Shown: piece by piece, positions 6,858-13,941 of the stretch | How positions within the stretch are numbered: position 1 is the stretch's first letter | Layout of the letters: each line of letters opens with the position of its first letter | Virus record (IMG/VR): IMGVR_UViG_3300009085_000089 | Span: 1 to 23,103 of that record | DNA length: 23,103 nt | Strand: one strand, 5' to 3' | Source: a virus | Position numbers and translations under genes: made by a program | The notes under the pieces: generated by a model | What the model was told of the DNA's origin: nothing | The model's input: the letters and a program-made list of their open reading frames with translations, nothing else | Databases searched by the model: none

Positions 6858-7465
6858 TATGCATCCACCTCCTGCACATCTAAAATATAATCTTCCGGAC
6901 TTTGCATATAAGTTATTAACATTTTTGTGATAACGTTTACATCACTCGCAAGCCGAATCCACACTCCAAGATTAGCATTTAACGTCATATTACAATATCC
7001 AGCACGTTCCTCAAATTGGTTAGCTGATTCTGTGGAAGTTGCTTGAATATCTAAGCTTGTACGGTACGTCATTCGCGTATCTCTACTAAACACATTGACA
7101 ACAGGGGTGTCCAAAACAGCCACTAAAAGAGTTTTCCTTAGAGTGCCTAACCTGTCTTTGTTTTGTGCCCAGAGATCAATAGTGTACGGATGCGTGATTG
7201 GTATAGCCCGAACCCTAGTAGCTGTTTTTGTAGTGCGGTCCGTTACAATTACTTGACCTACACGATGTAAGTAAGCATTATATCTTGTAGTGTCTAATTC
7301 TACATCCCCTGTCATATATACAGTAGCAAATGGAAACGTTACTTTTTTTTGCTCATGATGCCCAGCTACTTGCTCGAATGCAGTATCTCGTTTACCTTCA
7401 ACTACTTCAATATTCAAAGCATCCTTTATATATGTGCAGAGGGCTGTACTAAAATCTTTAACCAT
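6857..7465 (-). CDS. Putative tail terminator/completion protein
   Basis: A 202-aa protein, first gene of the structural transcription unit, with promoter elements and an AGGAG ribosome site directly upstream of the ATG at 7465. I recognise no signature with certainty. The layout is compatible with tail terminator (T4 gp15/gp3-type) or neck-associated proteins that precede the sheath in many myophages: an N-terminal helix (KDFSTALCTYIKDALNIEVV), a strand with VTFPFATVYMTGD, PITHPYTIDLWAQN followed by a helix (DRLGTLRKTLLVAVLDTP), and a strand-rich C-terminal half (YRTSLDIQATSTES, GVWIRLASD). The IDLWA motif followed by a helix is common in that group. The functional call is inference from order and size. 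Confidence 0.45.
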   Translation of the reverse strand: MVKDFSTALCTYIKDALNIEVVEGKRDTAFEQVAGHHEQKKVTFPFATVYMTGDVELDTTRYNAYLHRVGQVIVTDRTTKTATRVRAIPITHPYTIDLWAQNKDRLGTLRKTLLVAVLDTPVVNVFSRDTRMTYRTSLDIQATSTESANQFEERAGYCNMTLNANLGVWIRLASDVNVITKMLITYMQSPEDYILDVQEVDA

Positions 7466-7492
7466 GATTCCACTCCTACAGTTTTAGCTTTT

Positions 7493-7520
7493 ATTATAAA
7501 TAGATTGAAAAATTTGAAAA
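7493..7520 (-). promoter_or_regulatory. Sigma-70/sigma-A-type promoter for the structural operon
   Basis: On the minus strand a perfect -10 box TATAAT (plus attata at 7493-7498) lies 16 nt after TTTTCA (plus tgaaaa at 7515-7520), a 4/6 match to the -35 box. It lies 28 nt upstream of the start codon at 7465, with an AT-rich spacer, and just downstream of the terminator at 7583-7606. It would start a transcript covering the putative terminator protein, protease, sheath and following genes. Confidence 0.6.
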
Positions 7521-7582
7521 ATGATAATGTGTTGTGTGCAGAAATGCTTTACGGTAGGTTAAAAAGGGTTGGATATCAAAAC

Positions 7583-7606
7583 AAAAAAAAACGCGCTTAG
7601 GCGCGT
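7583..7606 (-). terminator. Rho-independent terminator closing the replication/repair transcript
   Basis: A perfect six-pair stem ACGCGC/GCGCGT with a 4-nt loop (7591-7606) is flanked by eight A on the left and five T on the right of the plus strand. Read on the minus strand, it is a GC-rich hairpin followed by a run of U. It is symmetric, so it could also stop plus-strand transcription. It lies between the stop of the TMK-like gene (7654) and the structural promoter, dividing two transcription units. The ~188-bp gap 7466-7653 holds this, the promoter, and nothing else I recognise. Confidence 0.88.
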
Positions 7607-7653
7607 TTTTAGCTTCTCACTATTTTAATTTGTATGCAGCAAATAAATTGCAA

Positions 7654-8310
7654 CTAAACCTCAAAAAACTGAGATAATCGAGTGGTAACCTCTCTAGATA
7701 CTACCTCAAAAGCATACGCTGTATTGATTGCTATGGTAGTTTTCCCTAACCGAAACAGCTCATTGTATGTTTTATACGCTAATTCATTACGCGTATCCGC
7801 TAAATTAAAAAATGTGAATAAAATATCAGGCTGTTTCATACATGCACAACACATCTTTTCTACGTCTCTTGAAGGCTTTAAAGAAATTTCCACTTGACGA
7901 GGTTGCTTCTTTTGCATTTTTGGATTCAACGCATTTTGTTCAGCTTGCATTTGCGCTCGAATTGCAGCAAAGTGCTGCTGCGTTTGAATAAGTAAGGGTA
8001 ACGCCATCTCCGTTTGATAATAACTATCAACGAGCACTACATAATTCTTATCCAACCAAGGCTTAACCTCTAACATGTACCAATCTATACGGCTCTGCAC
8101 AAGCTGCAATACATTAAGATCGTCAATAAGAGGCTTTTGAAAAGAAGAGCACCGATGGTAATCAAGCTTATGCTTTTGCATAAACTGTTCAATAGAATCT
8201 AGATAAGCTAATCTAGATGTATCCCCCTCACACACGATAAGGTGCAACTGCTTTTGTTTTTCTTCAATATCACGTTTTTTAAATAAGCTTCGATTATCTT
8301 TGATTTCCAT
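7654..8310 (-). CDS. Thymidylate-kinase-like protein lacking the P-loop
   Basis: A 218-aa protein whose order of segments follows dTMP kinase: first strand LHLIVCEGD (residues 22-30), helix LDSIEQFMQKHK, RIDWYMLEVKPWLDKNYVVL with VDSYYQTEMAL (residues 74-104, corresponding to the R...PaL..G..Vi.DRYvdSs.AY block), then QPDILFTFFNLADT (160-173, the PDlti.Ldv block) and a C-terminal helix. Key catalytic elements are missing: the GxxGxGK(S/T) P-loop is reduced to EGDTSRL, and the DRY motif reads DSY. A polar, lysine- and glutamine-rich stretch with MCCAC is inserted near residues 115-158. If the reading is right, this is a non-catalytic relative, perhaps regulatory or structural. It overlaps the upstream gene by 17 nt and has a GAGGTG site. 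An unrelated protein with chance similarity is possible. Confidence 0.5.
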   Translation of the reverse strand: MEIKDNRSLFKKRDIEEKQKQLHLIVCEGDTSRLAYLDSIEQFMQKHKLDYHRCSSFQKPLIDDLNVLQLVQSRIDWYMLEVKPWLDKNYVVLVDSYYQTEMALPLLIQTQQHFAAIRAQMQAEQNALNPKMQKKQPRQVEISLKPSRDVEKMCCACMKQPDILFTFFNLADTRNELAYKTYNELFRLGKTTIAINTAYAFEVVSREVTTRLSQFFEV

Positions 8311-8815
8311 CTAACACCTCATTTTTCTCATCACGCTGCATACGATGAGTTACAAAAAGTCTATTTACTTCATTGCTTAAAATTTGAGCTCTTAAATCTG
8401 ATAACCCATAACTTGTAATAAGTTCATTTAACACATAAAGAGCAATGAGTTGGTTTGTATATTGTTGCAATCTTGGAGCTAATAGTGCAGCTTTGATCCC
8501 GTTTGTTTCCAAAAATTGCATGAATTTTGTTATTGCATCCTCCGTGCCTTTTTCTAACCGCATAATATCCAGTAGTGCATTGTGCAGCACACTCTCAATT
8601 GGGTGCTTTTGATTTGAACTTGCCACCTCTTCTTTCGCCTCAAAGCGTGAACATAAAAGATCTTCCCCACAAGCATACTTGCATGCATTACAATTATAAT
8701 TTGGAATAAAAAACTCGCACAAGTAACCTGCTTGAGATTTATTGATATACTTACACGTCTGTGGGTCATGCTCACAAAGCACGCACATGATATGTACTAA
8801 GGATTTACTATGCAT
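8294..8815 (-). CDS. Cys-rich N-terminal, helical C-terminal protein (pair member 1)
   Basis: A 173-aa unknown protein. The first ~60 residues hold nine cysteines (CVLCEHD, QTCKYI, YLCEFF, CNACKYACGEDLLCSRF), spaced like a small metal-binding domain, probably zinc. The remaining ~110 residues are helical and include AALLAPRLQQYTNQLIAL and end FVTHRM plus a charged tail. It resembles the next gene upstream, which also has a Cys-rich start, an A(I)LLAP helix block and an RMQ near the end, so the two are probably ancient paralogs. The stop of the upstream gene lies one base before this ATG, and the end overlaps the TMK-like start by 17 nt, so the three genes are co-translated. Function is unknown; a nucleic-acid-binding or replication-accessory role fits the position. 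Confidence 0.65.
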   Translation of the reverse strand: MHSKSLVHIMCVLCEHDPQTCKYINKSQAGYLCEFFIPNYNCNACKYACGEDLLCSRFEAKEEVASSNQKHPIESVLHNALLDIMRLEKGTEDAITKFMQFLETNGIKAALLAPRLQQYTNQLIALYVLNELITSYGLSDLRAQILSNEVNRLFVTHRMQRDEKNEVLDGNQR

Positions 8816-8816
8816 T

Positions 8817-9521
8817 TTAATCTTGCATCCTAGTGCTGGTTATAAAAGCACACATAGTTTCTTTCACTTCCTTCAGTGTAAAATAAGTATCTTTTAAATT
8901 TTGATACACTAAGTCACTTATCTTTAACAGATGCTCCACTTTAAGCATCTGCGTGTTTAACGGAGCTAATAGAATAGCGCATACGGTATCTCGAATCGTA
9001 CTGGATTTCATCTCCTGTAATTCTTTGTTGTATCTTTCGTACAGGTACTGCTGTCCAAGAGCTTCTTTAGTCTTAAGCTCCGTCATGAGAGACAGAAAAC
9101 CTAATCTTATTGAAAGCACGCGATCTCGAAAAGCTTGTGCTTCAATAAGCAATTGGGCCAACTGGCCCCCTTCCTTTGGCCCATAGGAGCACACCGGCAC
9201 AGTTCTTAATTTCTTGCCGCCCTCTTTTGTTGACAAGCAAAGCACAAAATATTTTTGCAGTTCTACCTCTACACTTGAATCTATAACAAGATGCGGCTCT
9301 AATAGAGATTTTCGAAACGCCTGCAAAAACGCATCCGTCTCCTTTACTCTGGCTACATTAAATGGAGGTTCTAAGAAATCCTTACACGCTACTGAATCGT
9401 AAGCTACCCCGGTATGTTCAGGGCACGTTAATCCAGACTGTCCTTGAGGTGTTACAAACCACACACAAGCACCGCATTGACGCAGTGATGAAACCTCATC
9501 TTCCTTGCTTCTCTTTCTCAT
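8817..9521 (-). CDS. Cys-rich N-terminal, helical C-terminal protein (pair member 2)
   Basis: A 234-aa unknown protein with a strong AAGGAG site 7 nt before the ATG at 9521. It begins with a basic segment (MRKRSKED), then a probable four-cysteine metal site: CGAC near residue 16, TCPEH, and ACKDFLEPP near residue 46, resembling zinc-knuckle starts of phage replication-accessory proteins. The remainder is mostly helical (QLAQLLIEAQAFRDRVLSI, YNKELQEMKSST) and includes ILLAPLNTQMLK and an end FITSTRMQD that parallel the downstream partner. It belongs to the operon running from the clamp gene to the TMK-like gene. I do not recognise the family. Confidence 0.68.
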   Translation of the reverse strand: MRKRSKEDEVSSLRQCGACVWFVTPQGQSGLTCPEHTGVAYDSVACKDFLEPPFNVARVKETDAFLQAFRKSLLEPHLVIDSSVEVELQKYFVLCLSTKEGGKKLRTVPVCSYGPKEGGQLAQLLIEAQAFRDRVLSIRLGFLSLMTELKTKEALGQQYLYERYNKELQEMKSSTIRDTVCAILLAPLNTQMLKVEHLLKISDLVYQNLKDTYFTLKEVKETMCAFITSTRMQD

Positions 9522-9522
9522 A

Positions 9523-9882
9523 TTAGAGCTCCTTAGAGAGAAACAAATGGTTACGTGTGCAAGTTACCACTTTCATATACTTATCTTCATATAAAGTTTT
9601 TAAGGTATGCGGTCTTAAATCCGAAGTTCCAAATAACAGAAAATCAGGGCGCACAACCACCAGGCTAAATTGCGTTAGGTCCACATCAATTTGATAACCT
9701 ACAATTGCTTGAGAGCACTCTACACGATGCACCGCTAATTGTATCCTTTTACATTGGGAGTGGATTATCTCAGCAGGCTCTGTCTCTAACCTTTGAGTAT
9801 TAATTGCTTTGTAAATATAGGAACCTGAATTTGAATGCGTACATTCAAACTCTTTAAGTTTAACATCTTTCCAAGCAACCAT
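9523..9882 (-). CDS. Hypothetical protein downstream of the sliding clamp
   Basis: A 119-aa protein of unknown function. It is predicted to be a mix of strands and helices, with no membrane segment and no known motif. Distinct stretches are QCKRIQLAVHRVECSQAIVG, the hydrophobic strand FSLVVVRPDFLLFGTSD, and a basic C-terminal part YMKVVTCTRNHLFLS. The ATG at 9882 has a TAGG site. The stop of the clamp gene lies 8 nt upstream and the next gene starts 1 nt after this stop, so it is tightly co-transcribed with replication and repair genes. A clamp-associated or replication-accessory role would be speculation. Confidence 0.6.
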   Translation of the reverse strand: MVAWKDVKLKEFECTHSNSGSYIYKAINTQRLETEPAEIIHSQCKRIQLAVHRVECSQAIVGYQIDVDLTQFSLVVVRPDFLLFGTSDLRPHTLKTLYEDKYMKVVTCTRNHLFLSKEL

Positions 9883-9890
9883 TTTTTAAC

Positions 9891-11021
9891 CTAATTTTCT
9901 ATATTTTTTACGCGAGGTAGGAAAAACTGCAAATCATAAGCTAGACTTTTTACAATAAACAGCTTATCATAAAAAGTTAATTCTAGCAAACCGTCCACAT
10001 TTAGTAGATCTTTTACCATTTTGTAAGTAGTCCAAATAGTATCCTCTGAGTGCACCACCGCCTTATCTACAGGCACACTGTAAGCAGTATTAGCTGTTTT
10101 TGTGTTAATCGATACTATGATTTCTGCTTTATTAGATTTTTTTGCTTCAGCAGGCTTCAGTTTAAAACATATCTTGATATCCTTATCCTTTTCTTTATTA
10201 ACACAGCACACAGCTTCAATAGCCCCGGCAAACGCTCGAGAGTCTACACAAAATGCACACACCGGAGCTTGTAATTTAGCAAGTAGTGTATCTACATCTC
10301 TTACACTTCCAGTAAGCTTTGGAAATTGATATTCAAGTGTATCGCACTTTACTTTAACATACTTTCCAGTGGTACCCAATTCAATTTGTTTCGGCTCTTC
10401 TTTTTTACTTTTCTTTTCTTTCTTAAATGTACCGGCACCCAACACCGTCATTAGGGGTGTAAGATCTAACGTTAGCTCAAACGCAGAAGTAGTTGGCATA
10501 ACTGCTTTAAACTTTGCACCCCGATGACTGTCTGATGTTTTAAGCACAAGCTCGGCCTGATCATTTTTCATGTAAACAATGCGTCTTTTTATGCTTGATA
10601 AAATAGGATCAAATGATACTAAATGTAATCCTGTCACAAGCATATCCCTATCAAAAACATGTGTGAGAGGTACATCTTCCAGTAAGCTTTCCTCCGTAAG
10701 AGCTCTACTAACAGGTAAAGCTAACTTACCAATAAAACTTCCAGACTTAAATCGCACAGCATTTGCAAAAAACTCCAGCTCTACACTTTTGCCTGGATAC
10801 TTAAGTTTTGCAAAAAGATCCACCGGCAAACTAAACATACCTTCCATATCTGTTTGAGCTGCTAAGGTTTGTACTAGTTTGCTTCCTCCACTCACACAAA
10901 CCAGTCGTACCGTGCTGGTTCCTAGTACAACTGAAATATTGGTAGTTCCACTTTTATACAAGACCGCTTTAGCTAATTGAACAGCTTTTTTAAACTCATC
11001 AGTACTAACTTGAAATTTCAT
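9891..11021 (-). CDS. DnaN-like sliding clamp
   Basis: A 376-aa protein, near the usual ~370 aa of the bacterial DNA polymerase III beta subunit and much longer than T4 gp45 (228 aa). Visible family features are the start MKFQVSTDEFKKAVQLAKAV, the domain pattern of alternating strands and helices (MFSLPVDLFAKLKYPGKSVE), the middle-domain stretch IKRRIVYMKNDQAELVLKTS plus DSHRGAKF, which corresponds to the 'vATDghRL' region, and a C-terminal YDLQFFLPRVKN matching the end of clamp domain III. A lysine-rich insertion (FKKEKKSKKEEPKQ) sits near residue 200. Two such subunits would form the ring that tethers the polymerase. The gene overlaps the UDG gene by 17 nt. No polymerase gene is in this window. 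Homology is inferred from segments, not from an alignment. Confidence 0.75.
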   Translation of the reverse strand: MKFQVSTDEFKKAVQLAKAVLYKSGTTNISVVLGTSTVRLVCVSGGSKLVQTLAAQTDMEGMFSLPVDLFAKLKYPGKSVELEFFANAVRFKSGSFIGKLALPVSRALTEESLLEDVPLTHVFDRDMLVTGLHLVSFDPILSSIKRRIVYMKNDQAELVLKTSDSHRGAKFKAVMPTTSAFELTLDLTPLMTVLGAGTFKKEKKSKKEEPKQIELGTTGKYVKVKCDTLEYQFPKLTGSVRDVDTLLAKLQAPVCAFCVDSRAFAGAIEAVCCVNKEKDKDIKICFKLKPAEAKKSNKAEIIVSINTKTANTAYSVPVDKAVVHSEDTIWTTYKMVKDLLNVDGLLELTFYDKLFIVKSLAYDLQFFLPRVKNIEN

Positions 11022-11679
11022 TATTGATGTGCTCCAAACTAAAATGCATCTCTAAAAACTCACTGCACGGCATTTGCAACCCGCCAACATCTTTCTTTCT
11101 CATTTTACAGTTTTGCCACCTCTTTATTAATAACTTTTTAGCCTCTGCAAAATCTTTTGGAAAATCCTCTTTAAATTCATTACTATACCGTAAAGATGCT
11201 GGATGCACAGTTAAAAACACTTCATAATCTCTCCACTTATATGCTTTACCACGGAAATGCGTAATTCCAGCATTCGCGATTCCAAAAGCTCGCATCGGAG
11301 TTGTGCCCATGGCCACTACTAGCAATGGTTTACATGCTTCAATGATATTGAAGCAATTTGCGCTGCAAAACATGGAAACATGAGGCTCTGGATTTATTGT
11401 TCTTTTTGTGCTAGGATGTACCGTTAAGCACAACGCAGTATTTGTAATCAAATAATAAGTGTTTGCAAAATAACGATTAAATGGCACCCGGAAAACCTCT
11501 CCAGCAGAACCTACAAGCGGTCTTCCTTCTCGCACCTCATCTTTACCTGGATTTTCTGCAACAAAAACCACCTCTACCTTAGATAGATCATCTAAACAGT
11601 TTGTTTCCAAAATACAGCTAGGGCATCCGTATAAATCGCATTCTTCACAATTTACAAAGGATTTTTTTATACTAAACAT
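11005..11679 (-). CDS. Uracil-DNA glycosylase, family 4-like with Fe-S cysteines
   Basis: A 224-aa protein with the family-4/5 UDG layout. Motif A reads FVAENPGKDEVREGRPLVGS (residues 39-58), matching the GE.PG..E...GRPF.G(R/S)AG pattern. The later YYLITNTALC corresponds to the strand before motif A-side ligands, VVAMGTTPMRAFG to the central helix, and FLTVHPASLRY (155-165) to the second catalytic loop HP(S/A). Cysteines C11 and C14 (CEEC), C84 and C105 or C109 fall where family-4 enzymes hold a [4Fe-4S] cluster. The enzyme removes uracil from DNA to start base-excision repair. The gene overlaps the exonuclease stop by 8 nt and the clamp start by 17 nt. Overlap and lack of a clear ribosome site suggest translational coupling. 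The C-terminus has an unusual ~30-residue extension. Confidence 0.85.
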   Translation of the reverse strand: MFSIKKSFVNCEECDLYGCPSCILETNCLDDLSKVEVVFVAENPGKDEVREGRPLVGSAGEVFRVPFNRYFANTYYLITNTALCLTVHPSTKRTINPEPHVSMFCSANCFNIIEACKPLLVVAMGTTPMRAFGIANAGITHFRGKAYKWRDYEVFLTVHPASLRYSNEFKEDFPKDFAEAKKLLIKRWQNCKMRKKDVGGLQMPCSEFLEMHFSLEHINNEISS

Positions 11680-12595
11680 GCGTGTAGAACAAATCTAGAA
11701 TTGCGGTGTCAAACTTATGAATGCCTACCCCATGCAGAAACTCTAAAAGCTCTGTAGGTTGTTGCACAATATTTGAAGTAAGTGTGTAGGGGATAGTAGT
11801 TTGGAGTTTTGTTAGTTGGTATATTTTCTCCACCCACTCCCGTCCATTCAGAAGATCGGAATGGACACGCTCACTCATTCCGTCTGGCCGAGTTTTAATG
11901 TGAGCATAAAACTCGTGCGGAGTACTAGATGGTAATTGCTCAATACATTTGCAAATTATTTTGTGGTCTAATTTTCCGCTGCCTGGTAATTTCGGAATGT
12001 TGTCCGAAGGATCCCCAAAAATGGCTTTGTATAGAGCTATATTTTTTGGGTTAGTTAACTCAAATTTCTGTGCTACATCAGCTTGAGTAATTGCTGATTT
12101 GTTGTTTGGAATAAACGTAGCTCCCAGATCTAAGATCTGCCATAGATCTTTATCCGCTGATACCACATAGATCTTGTGAGTCTGGTAATAGGTTTGAACG
12201 ATAGACCCAATCACATGATCTGCTTCGGTATCTGGAGCATGAGCAAAAAAACAACAAAATTGATGTAACATTGTTTTAACATCAAACACAGGGTTGAATG
12301 TTTTGGATCTGTTAGCTTTGTAACCTGGATATATTTTATGAGCTTCTGTAGGGTAGTTATCAAAAACAAAAACTAATCCCGTAGTATTAATATCTTTATT
12401 TCCGTGGAGAGCAAAAGCCGCTAAAATTTTAGATAAACTCCCATAAATATGCCCTGTAGGTTTGCCCTCATACTGCATCCAATTAAAAGCTTTCGCGGCT
12501 GCTGCTGCATGAGACACCCAAGAAGTGTCAAAAATAATTAATATATCTTTACTCTCAAGCTCAGTAGGATCATTATCGAAAATTGAATCATACAT
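11672..12595 (-). CDS. 5'-3' exonuclease (FEN/PolI N-terminal type)
   Basis: A 307-aa nuclease. The start is set at the ATG at 12595, which has an AAAGGTG site. The reading frame runs further back but only through the tRNA gene. Metal-binding acidic residues expected for the FEN family are present: FDTS (Asp23), FVFDN (Asp79), YKANR (92-96), the TEADHV block (Glu124, Asp126), VSADKDLWQIL (Asp148, Asp150) and GDPSDNIPKLPG (Asp195, Asp198), followed by the H3TH-like GSGKLDHKIICK. It removes RNA primers or 5' flaps, as does T4 RNase H or the N-terminal domain of PolI. It sits between tRNA-Ser and the UDG gene in a repair cluster. Length fits the family. Confidence 0.9.
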   Translation of the reverse strand: MYDSIFDNDPTELESKDILIIFDTSWVSHAAAAAKAFNWMQYEGKPTGHIYGSLSKILAAFALHGNKDINTTGLVFVFDNYPTEAHKIYPGYKANRSKTFNPVFDVKTMLHQFCCFFAHAPDTEADHVIGSIVQTYYQTHKIYVVSADKDLWQILDLGATFIPNNKSAITQADVAQKFELTNPKNIALYKAIFGDPSDNIPKLPGSGKLDHKIICKCIEQLPSSTPHEFYAHIKTRPDGMSERVHSDLLNGREWVEKIYQLTKLQTTIPYTLTSNIVQQPTELLEFLHGVGIHKFDTAILDLFYTHV

Positions 12596-12618
12596 TATGC
12601 GGCACCTTTTTCTTAAAA

Positions 12619-12707
12619 CGGAGAGAGAAGGATTTGAACCTTCGGGAGATGTTTCCATCTCCACTCGCTTAGCAGGCGAGCGCCTTCAGCCCCTCGGCCA
12701 TCTCTCC
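12619..12707 (-). tRNA. tRNA-Ser, anticodon GCU
   Basis: An 89-nt RNA with acceptor stem GGAGAGA/TCTCTCC, a five-pair anticodon stem CTCGC/GCGAG with loop CTGCTAA (anticodon GCT, plus-strand agc at 12671-12673), a long variable arm with a seven-pair stem GGAGATG/CATCTCC typical of serine tRNA, and a T stem GAAGG/CCTTC with loop TTCAAAT. The discriminator base is G, and no CCA follows, so CCA must be added. It reads AGC and AGU serine codons. It lies between the 101-aa gene and the exonuclease gene on the same strand, so it is probably cut out of a polycistronic transcript. All arms pair well, and it appears functional. Confidence 0.97.
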
Positions 12708-12714
12708 TAGTCTA

Positions 12715-13020
12715 TTACTTAACTTTGTCTTTCTTTTTTAACCCTTTACACATACCAGGGCACCCACAATCCACACTCCACCCATGGGAATCAATTAACT
12801 CTAAATTCGGGCATTTGAGCAGCTCCGCTATTGATCTACCTAGACCAAGCTCTAAAAGAGGATCACTTTTACTGGTAATTACTGAGGCCCAAGCTCCCAG
12901 ACTCCGTTGCCAATAACCCGCTCTAGTAGGTGTAGATACAGCATCCTCTGGAATATCTAGCTTTAATTCAGTACGCAACCGTTCAAAAAAGCGTTGAGAG
13001 TTACGCATACCCTTTCTCAC
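12715..13020 (-). CDS. Hypothetical protein with C-terminal CGCPGMC motif
   Basis: A 101-aa protein of unknown function. A GTG at 13020 gives the full frame; an ATG at 13008 is an alternative start, but its AAAGGG is only about one base upstream, so neither start is well supported. The sequence is basic at the start (NSQRFFERLRTELKLDI), has RAGYWQRSLGAWASVI, LLELGLGRSIAELLKC, and ends DSHGWSVDCGCPGMCKG followed by a lysine-rich tail. The clustered cysteines could bind metal. It ends 7 nt before the tRNA. No family is recognised. Its GAWxW-like and GLGRSIAELL segments may help a profile search. Confidence 0.55.
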   Translation of the reverse strand: MRKGMRNSQRFFERLRTELKLDIPEDAVSTPTRAGYWQRSLGAWASVITSKSDPLLELGLGRSIAELLKCPNLELIDSHGWSVDCGCPGMCKGLKKKDKVK

Positions 13021-13033
13021 ATAGTTTCAATTT

Positions 13034-13285
13034 TCAGTTTTTAAACAAGCGTTTCATCAAGCTACTTACTTTTTTACCCTTACTGTTAAATATACTTCTT
13101 TCCTTGATATTCTCATATGTGCCATTAGATATCCAACCAAGTCGTCCGTCTTCTCGAGCTAAATACTCTTCAATCAGGTTCTCTACAACAGCACTTAGAG
13201 TTGCATAATGATAGCAATCTTTATTTATTGCATCTAAAGCTTGCTGGTGTGCTGTTGAAATACTAAAGGTCCCTTTGTGATTCAT
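13034..13285 (-). CDS. Ribbon-helix-helix-like small protein
   Basis: An 83-aa protein. The N-terminus TFSISTAHQQALDAI followed by ATLSAVVENLIEEYLAR resembles the strand-helix-helix pattern of Arc/CopG-type DNA-binding proteins (fsi....hq.L..i......SavVe.lI.eyl). The C-terminal part is basic (KERSIFNSKGKKVSSLMKRL). Its ATG overlaps the stop of the HTH gene by one base (TAATG), which means coupled translation with that regulator. Two DNA-binding-type proteins in a coupled pair suggest a transcription switch or toxin-antitoxin-like arrangement, but I see no toxin. Assignment is by pattern only. Confidence 0.5.
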   Translation of the reverse strand: MNHKGTFSISTAHQQALDAINKDCYHYATLSAVVENLIEEYLAREDGRLGWISNGTYENIKERSIFNSKGKKVSSLMKRLFKN

Positions 13286-13686
13286 TATTGCTCCAAAAAA
13301 AGTTTATAGCTAACACGCAACACTTTAGCTAATTTCTTAGCTAGCCTCGCATCAAGAGGTTCTTTGTTGTTCTCTAACCGAGAAAGCCGAGTACGGCTAA
13401 TTTGCACAAGATCTGCAACCTGCTGCTGCGTAAGACTTTCCTTATATCGAGCACCACGAAGAAGCGTGCCTATACTATGATTTTTGAAGATAGCTTTCCA
13501 GCTCTTACTTTCTCCAAATATATCTAAAATTTCTGTGATTAATTTTTGCTTATTGCTTTCAGTGTACCCGGTATTCTCTGAGTGTATGGTTACCCACCAG
13601 TAGTCCAGTGTTTTGCTTAAGCGAGCATGCTTCTTAAGTTTTTGAAAGTCTAAAGGAAAACCATTAACAAAATCTGTAGCAATCAT
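13285..13686 (-). CDS. Cro/C1-type helix-turn-helix protein
   Basis: A 133-aa protein whose residues ~73-130 form a classic XRE-family HTH: IGTLLRGARYKESLTQQQVA, then DLVQISRTRLSRLENNKEPL, with the recognition helix around 97-106 and the last helix ending in VLRVSYKLFL. The first ~70 residues are another domain with the aromatic stretch LDYWWVTIHSENTGY and a helix with LITEILDIFGESKSWKAIF. The ATG at 13686 has a GGAGG site and directly follows the stop of the 84-aa gene. It ends in a TAATG overlap with the RHH-like gene. It is likely a sequence-specific repressor or antitoxin-type regulator. The N-terminal domain is unrecognised. Confidence 0.78.
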   Translation of the reverse strand: MIATDFVNGFPLDFQKLKKHARLSKTLDYWWVTIHSENTGYTESNKQKLITEILDIFGESKSWKAIFKNHSIGTLLRGARYKESLTQQQVADLVQISRTRLSRLENNKEPLDARLAKKLAKVLRVSYKLFLEQ

Positions 13687-13941
13687 TTAACTAACCTCCA
13701 CTTCACTCGTTGAAAAAATCCCAGTAAACTCCACTATATAATCTACTCCAAAACACTCCATAAAGTTCAATTCCTCTTCTGTGTATGTGCGGCTAGGATT
13801 ACCAATTAAGTCTTGCACTTTTCGCGCAAGACTCTGTGCTTGAATAAGCTCAGTTTCCTTGAACAGCTTTTCACAGGTATACACCCCGTTGTCACCGCTG
13901 CCTGTATTGTATCTGTAACCCTTGAACTGAACTTTGAACAT
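13687..13941 (-). CDS. Hypothetical small protein, coupled to the HTH gene
   Basis: An 84-aa protein of unknown function. Its ATG at 13941 overlaps the stop of the HNH-RNA ligase gene by one base (TAATG) and its stop directly abuts the HTH start. The sequence starts with a strand MFKVQFKGYRYNT, then GVYTCEKLFKETELIQAQSL, a basic helix around ARKVQDLIG, and the acidic end FGVDYIVEFTGIFSTSEVEV. There is no membrane segment or known motif. The layout of a small strand-rich domain flanked by helices is seen in many phage-encoded inhibitors and toxins, but that is not evidence of function. Confidence 0.6.
   Translation of the reverse strand: MFKVQFKGYRYNTGSGDNGVYTCEKLFKETELIQAQSLARKVQDLIGNPSRTYTEEELNFMECFGVDYIVEFTGIFSTSEVEVS

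Noticed and set aside
7495-7502. TATAAATA on the plus strand, identical to the T4 late promoter octamer
   Set aside because: It points away from the structural genes, with no plus-strand gene after it, and I saw no matching octamer on the minus strand ahead of other late genes. It is part of an AT-rich promoter region.
8554-8775. 73-codon frame inside the first Cys-rich gene
   Set aside because: Same strand but different frame, no ribosome site, and hydrophobic/basic composition typical of a shifted reading.
12596-12664. In-frame extension of the exonuclease to an earlier start
   Set aside because: The extra 23 codons run through the tRNA-Ser gene. The ATG at 12595 has its own ribosome site and the FEN fold begins soon after it.
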